Assembly (NCBI RefSeq): GCF_963169125.1
Contig: NC_084795.1
Span: forward strand, 146,554,766 to 146,618,765
DNA length: 64,000 bases
From: Humulus lupulus
Taxonomy: Eukaryota > Streptophyta > Magnoliopsida > Rosales > Cannabaceae
Direction: 5' to 3'
In this document: piece by piece, positions 47,322-59,571 of the stretch
Numbering within the stretch: the stretch's first letter is position 1
How the letters are laid out: every line of letters begins with the position of its first letter
Made by a program: the position numbers and the translations under genes
The notes under the pieces: generated by a model
Database searches by the model: none
What the model saw: the letters and a program-made list of their open reading frames with translations, nothing else
What the model was told of the DNA's origin: nothing

Positions 47322-48447
47322 ATGGCGAAAACCTCCAGGAAAGTGTATTAGACAGGGCAGACATCTGGAAATATGCCAAATTAACCTCCTCCACAAGATG
47401 TAGCAGAGGACGAGCCACATGTAGAACTGGAATAGAAAGAGATGGAAGCTGAAACCTTGCGAACAACTTTGATTGTATTGCAAGAGGAATTAGCTACTCT
47501 GAGAGCTAATCAAGAGAATGTGGATGAAACTATGGTGCTGCAGCAAAGGGAGAATGACCGGCAGCACCGAGAGCTGAATGAGCTGCAAGCTGACATGGAT
47601 CGCCAGCAGAGAGATGCCACAACAATTTTAGAAGAAGCGATCCAGTTGGCTCGAGGACAACCTAGACCTATCTCCCAACCAGATCAGTCGTCCAGCTCTC
47701 ATCCTCAACAAAATCCGTAGTCAGAGCATTCCCAGTATCATCAAAACAACCTCGTGCTGCTCAACAGGAATGACCAGCCCAAAATCCTGACAGAAACAAT
47801 GAGCAGCAACCACCCTCTCGATCTGGTCAAGATAACGTCCCACAACACAGGTAGAATAGGGCCGACAAACATCCCAAAAGCCCTAGACGCCAGATAGCTA
47901 GGGAACGGAACCCTCCTAGCAGGGGACAACGTCCCTCAAGAAGTAGAAGACAAGTGGACTCAGGCTCTGTGGTCCGAGATCCCCCACGACATAGTAATGT
48001 TAGAGGACTTAACGACCAATACAAGTCTCCCCCTGTTTATCGAGACGTACCAATAGAAAGAGAGGGGAACAGTGCATACAGTAGGTTGCACACTCATAGG
48101 TCACAATTCAGAGATGGCCATGATTATAGCGAGGTGGACTCTGGCAGGAGGAACGATGGTCGACAGCAGGAGGAGAGAGGCATACAGTAAAATCCTTCGC
48201 TAATGGAGAATCGACCAACAAGCCAAAATGCTGGGGGGCAGCCTAAACAGCCCAATGTCTTTGACCGACTAGGTACAAGAGGGCAAAGGTGTAGGGATAT
48301 AGATCTAAGGGATGTGCTCAATAACCAAAGAGAAAGACACTACTAAGTACTTCCCTCTAGCTCTGGCCGCTCCAGCAATACCAGATGTTGTACATGCCTA
48401 GATAGATGCCTTAAATAAGAGCGTGCAGTAGCTAGTTGGGAATAAAA
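47322..48447 (+). pseudogene. gag: E10 gag, N-terminal region
   Basis: The ATG at 47322 (MAKTSRK) opens the first frame about 50 bp after the LTR. The frame contains a Glu/Gln-rich coiled coil (LQEELATLRANQENVDETM, RQHRELNELQADMDRQQRD), then a Ser/Gln/Arg-rich stretch. In-frame stops at 47349-47351 (TAG), 47382-47384 (TAA) and 47433-47435 (TAG) all fit loss of Gln codons. Later frames shift several times. The solo LTR 48448-50721 interrupts it. Confidence 0.7.
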
Positions 48448-50721
48448 TCTAACGCCTTGGTTGCCCTAGAACAGTTACGGTGAACGGTGGACCGGAAATT
48501 TGACTCGCTACTCGAGTCCTTTGGTAAAAAACGTGCTCTAAGTGTATTTAAAAGGTTAAGGTATGAAACCAATAAAAAGGAAATGGATGTTTTCATTACA
48601 AACTGCTTTGCAGAGCTAAACAAAATGTTTACAAGTTGTTCTCAGTACAAAATGGTCACTACTGTTTCAAATTTACAATCCCGCTGACCTAAGCGGCAAA
48701 AATAGGGTAAACCCCCTAGTTCCTCTGAGAACTCCTTGGCCGTGGTGGTCAAGCGGCCGCATATGTACACATCACCACCTAAGCTCTCCACTCAAGGCTA
48801 GGTGAGCTTTTCTTTCCCTTTACCAGCACCACATAGCACCCATGAGCCAAAGCCCAGCAAGAAAACATAATACTATTCAATAACATTATCAAATGATTAT
48901 CATTATAATCACACTGAGCATAAAGCTTTCAAACAAGTGAGTGAACATCACACGAGGTCCTGATAAACCATACTGAATGACTGCTAGGTAAGCCACAAGC
49001 CTCCAAGCGCTTATTTCATTCATCGACCCTCGGGGTCGGTCTGGCATTAATGCTCTTTGAGTCATTCAATGCTGATAGTCGATTAGATCTAATCTTTGTT
49101 GGCTTGCATTAACACGCTAAGGCCGTCCTGACTAATGAGTCAGCTCAACGTGACCAGTGCCCAGTACCACTGCCGAACCTGACTAATAAGTCATAGCTTC
49201 ACAGTTAATACTAGCACCTTTGCCAAATCTGACTAATGAGTCAGTACCATGCACAAGTGAGCAACATATGCTAAACATTCTATATTCAATCCAAGTCCAT
49301 ATTTACACAACTAGCATGCCTCATGAATACCCATGCATGTCACACTTGGGGTGCAGTTTTCTTACCTCTGGTTCGAGCTAGAACGAATAAAAGAACAACC
49401 CTGAGAACGATCAACCTTTTGGGTCCTTTAGCGGTTACCTGGTCATAACCAATTATGGGATTCCATCAATAAAATGAATAATAAAATGTTCCCAAACCAA
49501 AACCTAACCTCCGGGACATCAAACACTACTCAACTAGGTAGTAGGTTCAACCCCGAGGCCTTAGGCTTGAATCCCCATGCTAGAAACACTATTTTGGCCT
49601 AAAATTCCCTAAGGGCTGCGGCCCTCCTCAGCTGCACCGCGGCGCACCCTCAAACAGAGAGGGCCTCCCCTGCCAGACGCCAAGGGCCGCGGCGCACCAC
49701 AGCTGCGCTGCGGCGCCCAGCCCAGAACAGGCAAAAAGGCAACACGCGCACCAGAATTCTCCCCTATGTTTTTCCTCTCAAATCAGCCCTTCAAACCAAC
49801 TCAAAACCTCCTCCAAACACCCATTTAAACCCCTAAACATCACCCATAACTTCCCCTCATCAAAACCCAACCTAAACATCAATTAAAACCTCCTCAAATC
49901 CACACTTCCATCAAGAAATCAAAAGCTGAAAACTTAGAACGAAAACAGGGTATAACCAGAAACTCAAGACTAAAACTCACCTCAAACCAGCTTTGAACCT
50001 TCCTCAATAGCTAAACCAGGTCCACTAACTCAGCCCTTTGATCTCCTAGCTTAATTCCACACTTTGAGCTCAAGAACACCAAAGAAGAAAGTGAAGGAAA
50101 TGAACGTACGGGAAGGAAGAAGAATGCCCTGTTTTTGTTCTGTTTCTACAGCTATCTAAAACCTTATATATCCAAACCCCAAATGACCAAAATACCCCTA
50201 AGTCATCAAAAGCCTCTAAAACCATTTCAAGGGTAAAATTGGTACTTTCCACTTATCCCGTTAATCATAATTAACGCTTCCCAATTCCCACTAATCTCAA
50301 TATTCTCAAACTCCAATAATTCACATCCCATTACCCTTTAATGCCCGGTAACACTCTAATCATTAAAACACGCCGAGACTCACCCCGAGCCCCGAGCTTA
50401 AGCCCGTTATGACCAAACCGATATTTAACACACCATGATCGTCTCATGCCGAATGGCTCGAACAAACCCACATCATAATGTGGTCTCAAAATATATATCA
50501 CCAACATGCATCCAAATAAACAATTTACCCTCAACGGGCCAAATTACTATCACACCACTATAATTAGAAATATGGACCCACATGCATGCATTTCACATCA
50601 TATCATAATATAATCAACATATACATGCATTCTATCAATTAATAACACAATTAAGCAAGTATGGCCCTCCCGGCCTACTATTCACGCCGTTAAACACATC
50701 GGGGAAATTCGGGGCATTACA
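48448..50721 (-). repeat. Solo chromovirus LTR (2.27 kb) in E10 gag
   Basis: It starts TCTAACGCCTTGG (the first dinucleotide TG has become TC) and ends TTCGGGGCATTACA, with TAAAA on both sides (48443-48447 and 50722-50726). It resembles the E5 LTR (GACCTAAGCGGCAAAAATAG, CTTGGCCGTGGTGG). It has the block (48816-48867), GC-rich boxes (49610-49740) and the hairpin CCACATCATAATGTGG (50468-50483). No gene is seen. Confidence 0.9.
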
Positions 50722-50726
50722 TAAAA

Positions 50727-51740
50727 TGTCTCACATATAGTTTGATCGAAGAAAGGGCACCCCATTTATTAATAGAATTGTTGTGGCAGAAGTTCCAAGC
50801 AAATTCAAATTCCAATTCTACCCAACTTCACAGGAGGGGAAGATCCAGTATCTCACGTGAATAAGTTTGAGATACAAATGGATATCCAAAAGGTGTCAGA
50901 AGATGCTCGGTGTAGGATTTTTCCTGCAACTCTATATGAATCTGCTCAAGAATGGTATTTCAAGTTCCCTCCAACCAATATAGTTTCCTAGGAGATGTCG
51001 TAAAGGAGTTTTATGAACAGTTCTATGCTGGTCAAATACATCCAATAGAGGCTAATCAGTTGGTCGACATTTGACAGAAGGAAGGAGAAAATCTAAAGGA
51101 GTATAATCAGAAGTTCATGCGAGAGATTACTTAGGCCAAAACTGTTGGAGACGAGAGAAAGATGATGGCACTCACAGCTAGAGTGCGACGCCATTCTCCT
51201 CTTTGGAGCAGTCTGTGAAACGATGGAGTCAAGAGCACTCAAGAATTTCTGGATCAAGCAGACAAATATATTAAACTCAAGGAGGCCATTGCAAATGAAG
51301 GAAAGTCTCCAAAGGTTGACCTGGGTAAGAAAGAAGACCCGACCAAAGCTGCCAATGGGTTTGGTAAGTCCAACAACAACGACAAAGGTAACGGTAAGAA
51401 TGGAGGAAAAAAGGCAAACTGAACCGACGAAAACTAATACCAAGCGCCCCAAAAAGAACACATATGAACCAAGGTTCACTAATAACACTACCTTGGTCAA
51501 TATCTGAGCGGAAGTATATCAGGCTAGTCATACCACCATTCCATTTAGGCGACCAGCCCCAATCAGGAAAGACATATCCGAAAGGGATACGACCAAGTTT
51601 TGTCATTTTCACAATGACTATGCCCATGATACCAACCAGCTCACGGATGAGATCGAGTTCCTTATTCGACAAGGAAATCTGAGGAGATATGTACGAGCAA
51701 GTGTAGGTTCTCAGCAGGAGGCTCACGGAGGCAACGAGTA
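50727..51740 (+). pseudogene. gag: E10 gag, capsid region
   Basis: After the solo LTR the gag frame resumes with FTGGEDPVSHVNKFEIQMD, ESAQEWYFKFPP and, one frame over, FYEQFYAGQIHPIEANQL, typical of Tat gag (target W.F..L...S). A Lys/Asn-rich tail (51340-51440) replaces a zinc knuckle, which I do not see. Frameshifts near 50985 and 51220 break it. Confidence 0.75.
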
Positions 51741-51989
51741 GGCGCCTATAAGCCAGCGCTCGCCTCCTCTACAGCCAACTCCAGTCGCTGGTACATTGTT
51801 GACCATCTGCGAAGGACCCCATATAGCAGGTGACGGTGGTAAGGCGAGAGAGAGATATGCTAGAACCCTACATCACGATCAGGACATGGAAATGCTAAAT
51901 GTCAAGAAGAATTAATAACTTTCTCCAAGCTGGATGCGCAACATGTCTGATTTCCCCACTCAGATACTCTGGTCGTGGATGTTCAGATT

Positions 51990-52320
51990 GCCAACATGAT
52001 GGTAAAATGAGTGTTGGTAGATACAGGAAGCTCGGTCAATATTTTGTATAAGTCTTCACTGGAAAGAATGAAATTGTCAGTGCAAGATTTAGAGTCATGC
52101 AACCATACCATCTACGGTTTTCTGGCAAAGGGCAAGCATCGACAGGATCGATCAGACTCCCAGTCACAGCAGGAACTGTGCCTACAAATAGGACATTACT
52201 CGCTACTTTTATAGTAGTTGATTGTCCATTTTCTTATAATGTTGTGATCGGAAGACCCATACTCGTCGATCTATGAGCCATAACTTTGGTCTGGCATCTG
52301 GCCATGAATTTTCGAACTGA
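51990..52320 (+). pseudogene. pol: E10 aspartic protease
   Basis: LVDTGSSVNILYKSSLERM carries the D-T-G active site at about 52016. The second hallmark (VIGRPILVDL) lies near 52245 in another frame. A TGA stands just before the active site. Confidence 0.8.
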
Positions 52321-52489
52321 TGCAGGAGTTGGATGCGTGTAGGGAAACCGGCGAGAAGCCAGAGAATGCTACAATTCCTCGATCACAAAAGCAAGAAGAG
52401 GTGGATCACAAAACATTGGGCCTGTGGGGGACCTTTAGGAGGTCCAACTAGAAGAGAAAGATCTGACCAGGGTTGTAAAAGTTGGTAAA

Positions 52490-53420
52490 AACTTAGAGAC
52501 AACAACAAAAAACAAATTGGTGGAGTTTTTGAAGAGACACCAGGAGGTCTTTGCCTGGTCGCATAACGACATGGTTGGGATAGACCCATCGATGATCAAC
52601 CATATCTTGAATATAGACAAAAATTATCTACATGTACAACAAAAAAGAAGGCTGCTCGACAAAGATAGATCTAAAGCCCTAAAAGAAGAAGTCGAGAAGC
52701 TGAAGGAAAATGGATTCATCACGGTAGAGTTTTATCCATCTTGGGTCTCTAATCCCGTACTAGTTCCCAAACCAAATAGCAAGTGGAGGACGTGCGTGGA
52801 TTTCACAAACCTTAATAAAGCCTGCCCGAAGGATTGTTTCCCACTTCCAAGAATCGACCAGTTGGTCGATTCTACATCAGGACATGAAATTTTATCATTC
52901 ATGGATGCGTACTCCAGTTATAATCAGATTAGTATGCATCCATCTGATGAAGATCACACTAGCCTTCGAACATATACGAGACTTTACTGCAACAAAGTAA
53001 TGCCCTTTGGTTTGAAAAATGTTGGTGCGACTTACCGGCGACTAGTCAACCATATGTTCAAAGAACTGATCGAAAATAACATGGAAGTCTACGTCGATGA
53101 TATGCTGGTCAAGTCGAGAAAGGATGGTGAACATATCAAGGACCTACAGGAATGCTTCAACAACTTTAACAAATATTAGATGAAGCTGAATCCATTAAAG
53201 TGATCCTTTAGTGTAGGATCAGGAAAATTTCTGGGATTCATAGTACACTCATGAGGAATCGAAGCTAATTCCGAAAAAATTCAAGAATTGATCGAAATGC
53301 AGTCACCTACCAAAGTTAAAGACGTACAAAGCTTGACAGGAAGAATTGCTGCCCTAAGTAGATTCATATCTAAGTCTACAGAAAAATGTGTCCCATTTTT
53401 TAATCTACTCAAAGGAAACA
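52490..53420 (+). pseudogene. pol: E10 reverse transcriptase
   Basis: A 220-codon open frame (52517-53179) contains HQEVFAWSHNDMVGIDP, KLKENGFITVEFYPSWVSN, CVDFTNLNKACPKDCFP, LSFMDAYSSYNQISMHPSD and the catalytic VYVDDMLVKSR. The thumb (GFIVHS; MQSPTKVKDVQSLTGRIAAL) continues after a stop at 53177. The active-site aspartates are intact, and this is the best-preserved domain of E10. Confidence 0.9.
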
Positions 53421-53499
53421 CAAATTTGAATGGACAGAGGAGTGCGAACAGGCTTTTCAGGTGCCCAAAGCCCACATGTCGCAACCACCTATTTTGTCC

Positions 53500-53880
53500 A
53501 AGCCGGTCGAAGGAGAGACTTTGTACATCTACTTAACAATAACATAGTATGTTGCTCGTGCTGTTTTAATTAGACAGGAAGACAACATTAAAAAAGCAGT
53601 ATACTACGTAAGCAAAAGGCTAGTGGGAGCAGAACTACGATAACCACCCATAGAGAAATTGGTTTATTTCTTGATACTAGCATCTAGAAAATTGCGACCA
53701 TACTTTTAGGCTCACCCCATAATAGTGCTTACCAACCAGCCACTACGGCAAGTCTTACAAAAACCAAAAGCCGCTGGTCGACTACTAAAATGGGTAGTTG
53801 AGTTAGGGTAGTTTGAAATTTCCTATGCGCCACAAGCAGCTATAAAAGGACAAGCCCTAGCGGATTTTGTTGCAAAATTC
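53500..53880 (+). pseudogene. pol: E10 RNase H (first, degenerate)
   Basis: The frame reads AVYYVSKRLVGAELR, IEKLVYFLILASRKLRPYF and GRLLKWVVELG, then PQAAIKGQALADFVAKF. Stops include TAG at 53707-53709 and 53809-53811, both where Gln is usual in the family, and a TAA near 53641. Confidence 0.78.
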
Positions 53881-53904
53881 ACCGAACTCCCTGCCAGTGA
53901 ACCA

Positions 53905-54380
53905 ATTATGGAGACCGATAATCAAAATCAAACCCCTGTCTGGAAGCTGTTCGTAGATGGATCCTCCAACGAGCATAACGCAGGGGTTGGGCTGATCTTA
54001 ATCACACCTGAGGGACATCGGCTTCACTGTGCGATCAGATTCAACTTTACACCCTCTAACAATGAAGCCGAGTACGAGGCTCTGCTCGTAGGATTAAGAC
54101 TAGCCAAGGATATGAACATAAAGTCACTAGAAATATATAGTAACTCTGAGCTAGTAGTTAATCAGATTATTGGAGAATATTAGGCTAGGAGTCAATCAAG
54201 ATGGTTGCTTATTTGAATAAGGCGAATGATTTATTAGCACAGTTTGAGAAGTATACTCTCCAACAAGTACCTCGCGATTAGAATTCAAATGCTGATGCCT
54301 TAGCCAAGTTAGCAAGCGCCAAAGATGCTGACGCTTTGAGCATAGTACCAGTCGAATGTTTATTGGCACCAAGCATTCAA
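53905..54380 (+). pseudogene. pol: E10 additional RNase H
   Basis: A second RNase H-like domain follows, as is typical of Tat elements: WKLFVDGSSNEHNAGVGLIL, NNEAEYEALLVGLRLAKD, IYSNSELVVNQI. The last motif normally reads YSDS; Asn here replaces a catalytic Asp. A frameshift at 54180 leads to a tail (ANSDADALAKLAS type, near 54290) ending at about 54380. Confidence 0.82.
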
Positions 54381-54489
54381 GCAGAATAATCCTCGCTAAT
54401 TATACAAGTGTCCAACACATGGATGACTCCCATCATACAATATCTCGAATAAGGATTATTACCAACAAATAGGAATAAGGTAAGGACGC

Positions 54490-55654
54490 TTCAAAGACAA
54501 TCGGTTCAGTTTATTTTGATCGATGGAATCTTATATAGACAAGGATACTCAATGCCTTTATTACGACGTGTCTCTAAGGAAAATGCTAAGGAATTGATGC
54601 AAGAAGTACATGAAGGTTTCTGTGGAGATCACGCTGGGGGGGCAAAGTTTGTCAAAGAAGATTCTCCAGCAAGAATATTTCTTGCCTACCATGATCGAAG
54701 ACTCTATGGAATTCGTTATGAAGTGTGATAAGTGCCAACAATTTTCAAAGATACCACTCGCAGCCCAAAATGAGCTTAAACAGATGCAAAGCCCATGGCC
54801 ATTCGCGGTTTGGGGAATTGACCTAATCAGATCTTTGCCTACAGGAAAAGGGAATGTCAAGTATGCAGTAGTTGATGTCGACTACTTTACTAAGTGGGCT
54901 GAAGTTAAGCCACTCGAAATAATCACGACCAAGAAAGTATTGGATTTCGTCATCAAAAACATTGTATGTCGATATGGGTTGCCTAAAAAAATTGTCTCAA
55001 ATAATGTCACACAATTTGACTGTGGCCTTTTCACCGATTTTCTGCGAATGACATAATATCACGAAGATTTTTTCGTCAGTTGCTCATCCATAGGCCAACG
55101 GACAGGTTGAAGCCATTAAAAAAACTTTGAAGGACACACTGAAGAAAAGGCTCGAATAAGCAAAGGGAGCATGGCCAGAACAATTGTCAGAAGTACTCTG
55201 GTCGTATAGAACATCTCACCGAACAGTAACAGGCCATACACCATTTTCCTTGGCCTATGGGTATGAAGCCGTGTTACCCGTTGAGTTAGATCCACCATCG
55301 CATAGAAGGCTGACATACGACCAGAGCACGAATAACCAATTATTAATGGAGTTTTTGGACTTGGTCAACGAAAAGAATGAACAGGCTCAACTTCGAGTTG
55401 TAGCTTACCAGCAAAAGGTTGCTCGATATTTTAACTCTAAAGTACACGAAAGAAAGTTTGACATGGGAGATTTGGCACTTAGAAGAGTTTTTCTCAACAC
55501 TCGCGACTAGAATGCTAGAGTACTCAGACCGAATTGGGAAGGTCTATATCAAATTGAAGAAATCCTTCAACCATGCACATATAAACTTGCTCGCTTAAAT
55601 GGAGATCTCGTTCCTTGCTATTGGAATGGAGAAAACCCATGCAAGTATTATTAA
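54490..55654 (+). pseudogene. pol: E10 integrase
   Basis: The zinc region ends CDKCQQFSKIP (54727). The core has VVDVDYFTKWAEVKPL, then IVSNNVTQFD, where SDNGTQF is usual, so the second catalytic Asp is Asn; the Glu part is GQVEAIKK (about 55100). The C-terminal part (SYRTSHRTVTGHTPFSLAYG, EAVLPVELD, FDMGDLALRRVF) ends at TAA 55652-55654. A TAG at 55091-55093 falls in the usual HPQANGQ. No chromodomain follows, as expected for Tat. Confidence 0.87.
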
Positions 55655-56344
55655 TGAACAATTCTTTTAAAAGAATTTGATTGTATTAATTTTACTTTTT
55701 ATAAGTTCGTGAACAAGGGCTGGTCAGTTAGATGGTTGGTCGCTTATAAGTGTAAGATCGAATTTTGATCACTCGTACAGACACGAATCTTGTCCATTTT
55801 ATTACGAGAAATAAAAGGGACTGTGCACAGCCAGTTATTCTTGCCAATTATTGTATTTATTTCAAGTATTTTCTCATTACGTGTGTTGTTTTGCTATATT
55901 ATCATTGATTGTTTATAAGTACGCGAGCAGTAATGTTCGAACAGGTATTGGTCGTGGAAAGTGACCGAGAACCTTAAGCTCCTCGATCACTTGTGGGGCA
56001 TATACGATACTAAGCAAACAAAGCATATCAACATAGACATATTTAAACACACGAGAAAAATAAGGGAAAGCATACCACAACACTTAGAGAATTTTTCAAA
56101 AGTTTTAGTTAATTTTGTGAAGTCTTAATAAAGTGTTATGCTAAGTTTGGTCATACGAGCAGATGTTATAATAGCAATGAGAATATATTATAATATCACA
56201 ATTAAATGTCTTTACACCATGAGCAATTTCTGCTCGGATGTAATTAAAAATATTAAAAGGAAATTAAAGCTGCCTTAGGCAGCAAATTGTCTTAACATCA
56301 CGAAATGTTGTTTGTATGTTTTAATTACAAAAATAAAATTGTTA
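55655..56344. other. E10 spacer between pol and the antisense gene
   Basis: These 690 bp are AT-rich, with no frame I can support. The + strand pol ends on the left and the - strand gene ends on the right, so the two transcripts converge here and terminators or poly(A) sites of both are expected. Confidence 0.6.
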
Positions 56345-59300
56345 CTATGCAGTTGAATGAGGGTTTTGCTGAGATTGTTGGTCGACTGAAGGTCCGACTT
56401 CTTCTTCAACACCATCAATGTCTATCGCTAAGGAAATTTCAAGAGACTCCGAGGCATTTTGAGCATTTCTTTCCTCCTCTAGGCGAGCAGCGCACTTGGC
56501 AAGTTCATCTTGTTTTACTTGCTCGGGAAGATAATCAAAGTTTTCCTCTGGATTGTTCTTCCAAAACAAGTAGAAGCAGTTAAAGGTAGCTCCTCAGAAC
56601 CTCTCCAAGTTTTGGGAATTTGTCTCCTCGAGCAGCTTCACTCGCTCCTATAGACTAGTGGCCTCCTTCATGCTTGCCTCTAGATCTTCTTGAATCTTGG
56701 CTGCTTCTTTGTAGTTAGTCTCGGAGGCTTCCTTAAACTTCTCCTTGGCAGCAACAACTTTGGCCAGATCTTCTTGGCTCCTCTTCAGCTCCTCAGTTAA
56801 ATTGGCGACTTTGTCTTCAGTTGCCTTAAGCATGGCCTCGCATGTCTTGATCTCCTCAGCAGCTACCTTTTCCTTGGTTTCCCATGCCTTGATCTCCTCG
56901 GCATGTTTTGCATCAACCTCTTCAGCACGACGCCAATCGTTGTTCATGGTCAAGATACCCTACAAACAGTAGAAGAATGAACTTTTACAGCTAATCAAAT
57001 GAAACGTTGTTCGAATAAAACACAATACAGAAGAAACTTACACTGAGGAGTTCATTGGACCCACAAGCAAGGACCTAGCTTGGTTTCAACACAGGAAGAC
57101 AGGCAAAGGCCTCCTGGCTGCGATGGTGCTTGGACAATTTATGCAGTTTTTCATTTGTTGAACTGTAGGCATTGCTCAATAAATCTGCAGCCAAAGATCT
57201 TCCTGCCTGGTCGGTTGAAGGAGCAGTGCGAGGAGGAGGAAGAGGGGGCGTAGTTGATTTAGAAGGAATGGGAGTTGGAGGGCCCTCTGATCGAGCTCTT
57301 ATACTTGAAGGCTCCCCACTGCCTTCTCCAGGGTTTTTCTACTCGACTTATTCCTGCTTAATGGAGCGTCTACAAAAGCATAGATATCGAAGGCGTCGTC
57401 GGATGGCATGACTACAAAACAAGAACAGATGAGAAGATATGTCAAAAAATGAGTAGTATACCCAAACTATTATTACTGGTCGCTACATTATCTAAAGAGC
57501 TACTGCTACACTCACTATTCGCCTCGAAGAAGTCCAAGCTAAAACTATTGGTCGTAAATTTAAAGTTTCCATCCCTATCAAATAAATGACAAGGGATGGG
57601 AAAGTTATTTAGAAGTGAGAAATCTATACAATTCTTGTCTAAAGATTCGAGTATAAGGCTGGCGTATTCCGATAGTGTTTGTTTTCCCCTCCTATGTTGG
57701 GTAAGGGTATAAGCTGCTCGAGTATTAGAGGATCGTTCTCTAATGGTCACTCCCGTTGGTTGTTGCCTTTGGGGTTATGACACATCTTGCTGCCGCTCGG
57801 GGATTTCATGTCCTTTTAGTGTCCTCTCCAATGGCACTCCCCGTGGTGGATTCCCTCACTTCCTGGTGAGGTTCTAGAAGGCCGACCAGCCTTAATTGCT
57901 CTCTATGACCAGCTCCTTGACGCTTTTGTCTATATTCGTCATATTGGCCAGAGCTGCGACTCTTATCTCCATTTTTTGAGTGGGGTCTGGTTGGTACCAT
58001 GGACCTAGATCCAGCATAAAACAACTGAGGACAAGGAAAGATGAAAAAATGACTAGATAAATGTCGACCAGAGATTGAAAGTATACCTCCTCGTGTGAAG
58101 GGCATGTTGTCGGCAACCAAGTCGGTTGTTAGGAAGTACTCTCGGAAGAACCTTCATACATTGGACTTGCGGGTTATGTCACTCGGGAATGTACGAGCAG
58201 ATTCCTGGTGGTAAAAATGGAAGAACCCCATGTTGTTCTGATTGGGGTTGGATTTGAGATCGAATAGGTAGTTGATCTCATATGGGGTAGGCACATGCCA
58301 ATTTTTGTGGTTGTATATGATATAGAGTGCTGAAAGTACTCTATATCCATTGGGTGTTATTTGGAAAGGGGCGACCTCAAAATAATTTGCCACCCCTCGG
58401 AAAAAGTCATGCAAGGGAAAGATTTCCCCTACTTCTATATGATACCTCGACTAGGCACTGTAGGCACCTCCGGGTATGTTTGCCCTCTGGTCGGGTGTTG
58501 GTTTGTACATGGTAATCCCAGGAAGCCCGTACTTCTTGGGATATTTTTCCACCATCTTGGTCGATATGACGCTAGGAGGGGCAATATTCTAGTCTACCTC
58601 TACTCGAGGGCCATCACGGAGACGAGCTTTGGGCTGGATATCTGGAGGTGAAAAGTTTAAAGGTTGAGGATCGCTTGAAGGACTCTTTGCATTGGTTGCA
58701 GGCTATTTGGAAGGTGAATATGTGGTTTTCCATTTTCTACGAGCAGTGTATTTGACGCGACCCATGTTCGATTGGTTTTGTGACAGGTAGTATGGAGGAC
58801 TAGTCGTAGGGTTTGGGTGTGAAGACGAAGGCTCAGGAAAAGGCAAAGAAGGTTGTTCTTGATCCTCGAACAGGAAAGCGAGAAGATCACCATCTATTAT
58901 TCTCTCACCTCCCCAGAGATCATGCATGAATATCTGAGAAGAGCAAAGGGGAAGTGAGAATCTATGACCAATAGATAGAAGAAAGAGGAAAGCAAGAATA
59001 ACGTTGCTCGTGTATAAACGTTAAGCTTTTATACGACTAGCAGCATCCTGATAAAAACACAATAAACATGTGAGTAGATTGGAAAAGCAGATCAAAAAGT
59101 GAATGTGAAAAGTTTTTTCGGAAGAACTTTTCAACTCCAAAAATAGGGAGGAAAAACCGAGTTTTTCCGAAATACTCAAAATCGAATTTTCACTTCGATT
59201 TTGGGCCCGAATTCGGTGTACCAATACCTCACATTGCTTTTTAAGCATTGTGTAGTATTTATATTGACTAAAATCCATATTCTAGCACACTTATTCTATG

Positions 59301-59460
59301 TATGTTTGCCTAAACCCGATTACCCAAGAAATTTCTCAAGAATAGTAGAAACCCATTTATGGAAATTCGTGAATCAAGACTAGAATACACGAAAAATTTC
59401 TACAAAATAAGAGAATGGATTCGAAAACTTACTTGGAGTACGGAATGTAGGAGACATCAT
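56345..59460 (-). pseudogene. Antisense, intron-containing accessory gene of E10
   Basis: It runs opposite to gag-pol. A short first exon (MMSPTFRTP, 59460-59433) ends at a GTAAGT donor. A long exon (58933-58087) includes FPLHDFFRGVANYFEVAPFQ, YIIYNHKNWHVPTPYE and NNMGFFHFYHQESARTF, which resembles the plant family called putative gypsy-type transposon protein. Likely introns are 58086-58025 (GTATAC..CTCAG), 57461-57412 (GTATAC..TTGTAG; joins in frame to MPSDDAFDIYAF) and 57041-56960 (GTAAGT..TTGTAG; joins in frame). The last exon is a coiled coil (EELKRSQEDLAKVVAAKEKF), then YLFWKNNPEENFDYLPEQV and a stop at 56345. Eight in-frame stops (TAG at 58703, 58589, 58451, 57075, 56648; TGA at 58154, 56594; TAA at 57775) and at least one frameshift (57850-57950) make this copy dead. 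Function is unknown. Confidence 0.7.
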
Positions 59461-59563
59461 GAAATTTTGGCACTAAAGTCTCTGGGGTTTCTTGAAGGTT
59501 TCTTCTGAGTTCTTGAAGAGAGAGAAGGTTCGGGTAAAAAGATGAAAAAGGTGAAGGGACTTA

Positions 59564-59571
59564 TATTTATA
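59564..59571 (-). promoter_or_regulatory. TATA box of the antisense gene
   Basis: On the - strand TATAAATA (within GCAGTATAAATATAAG) lies about 105 bp before the ATG at 59460. A pyrimidine-rich leader (CTTCTCTCTCTTC, about 59519) lies between, as in ordinary plant promoters. It is 215 bp inside the 3' LTR boundary, so it is separate from the LTR promoter. Confidence 0.6.

Noticed and set aside
47954..48190. Separate Arg/Ser-rich gene
   Set aside because: It is a shifted part of E10 gag between coiled coil and solo LTR, not an independent gene.
57172..57411. + strand 79-codon Gly/Arg-rich frame
   Set aside because: It is the complement of an exon of the antisense gene, whose frame fits the neighbouring exons.
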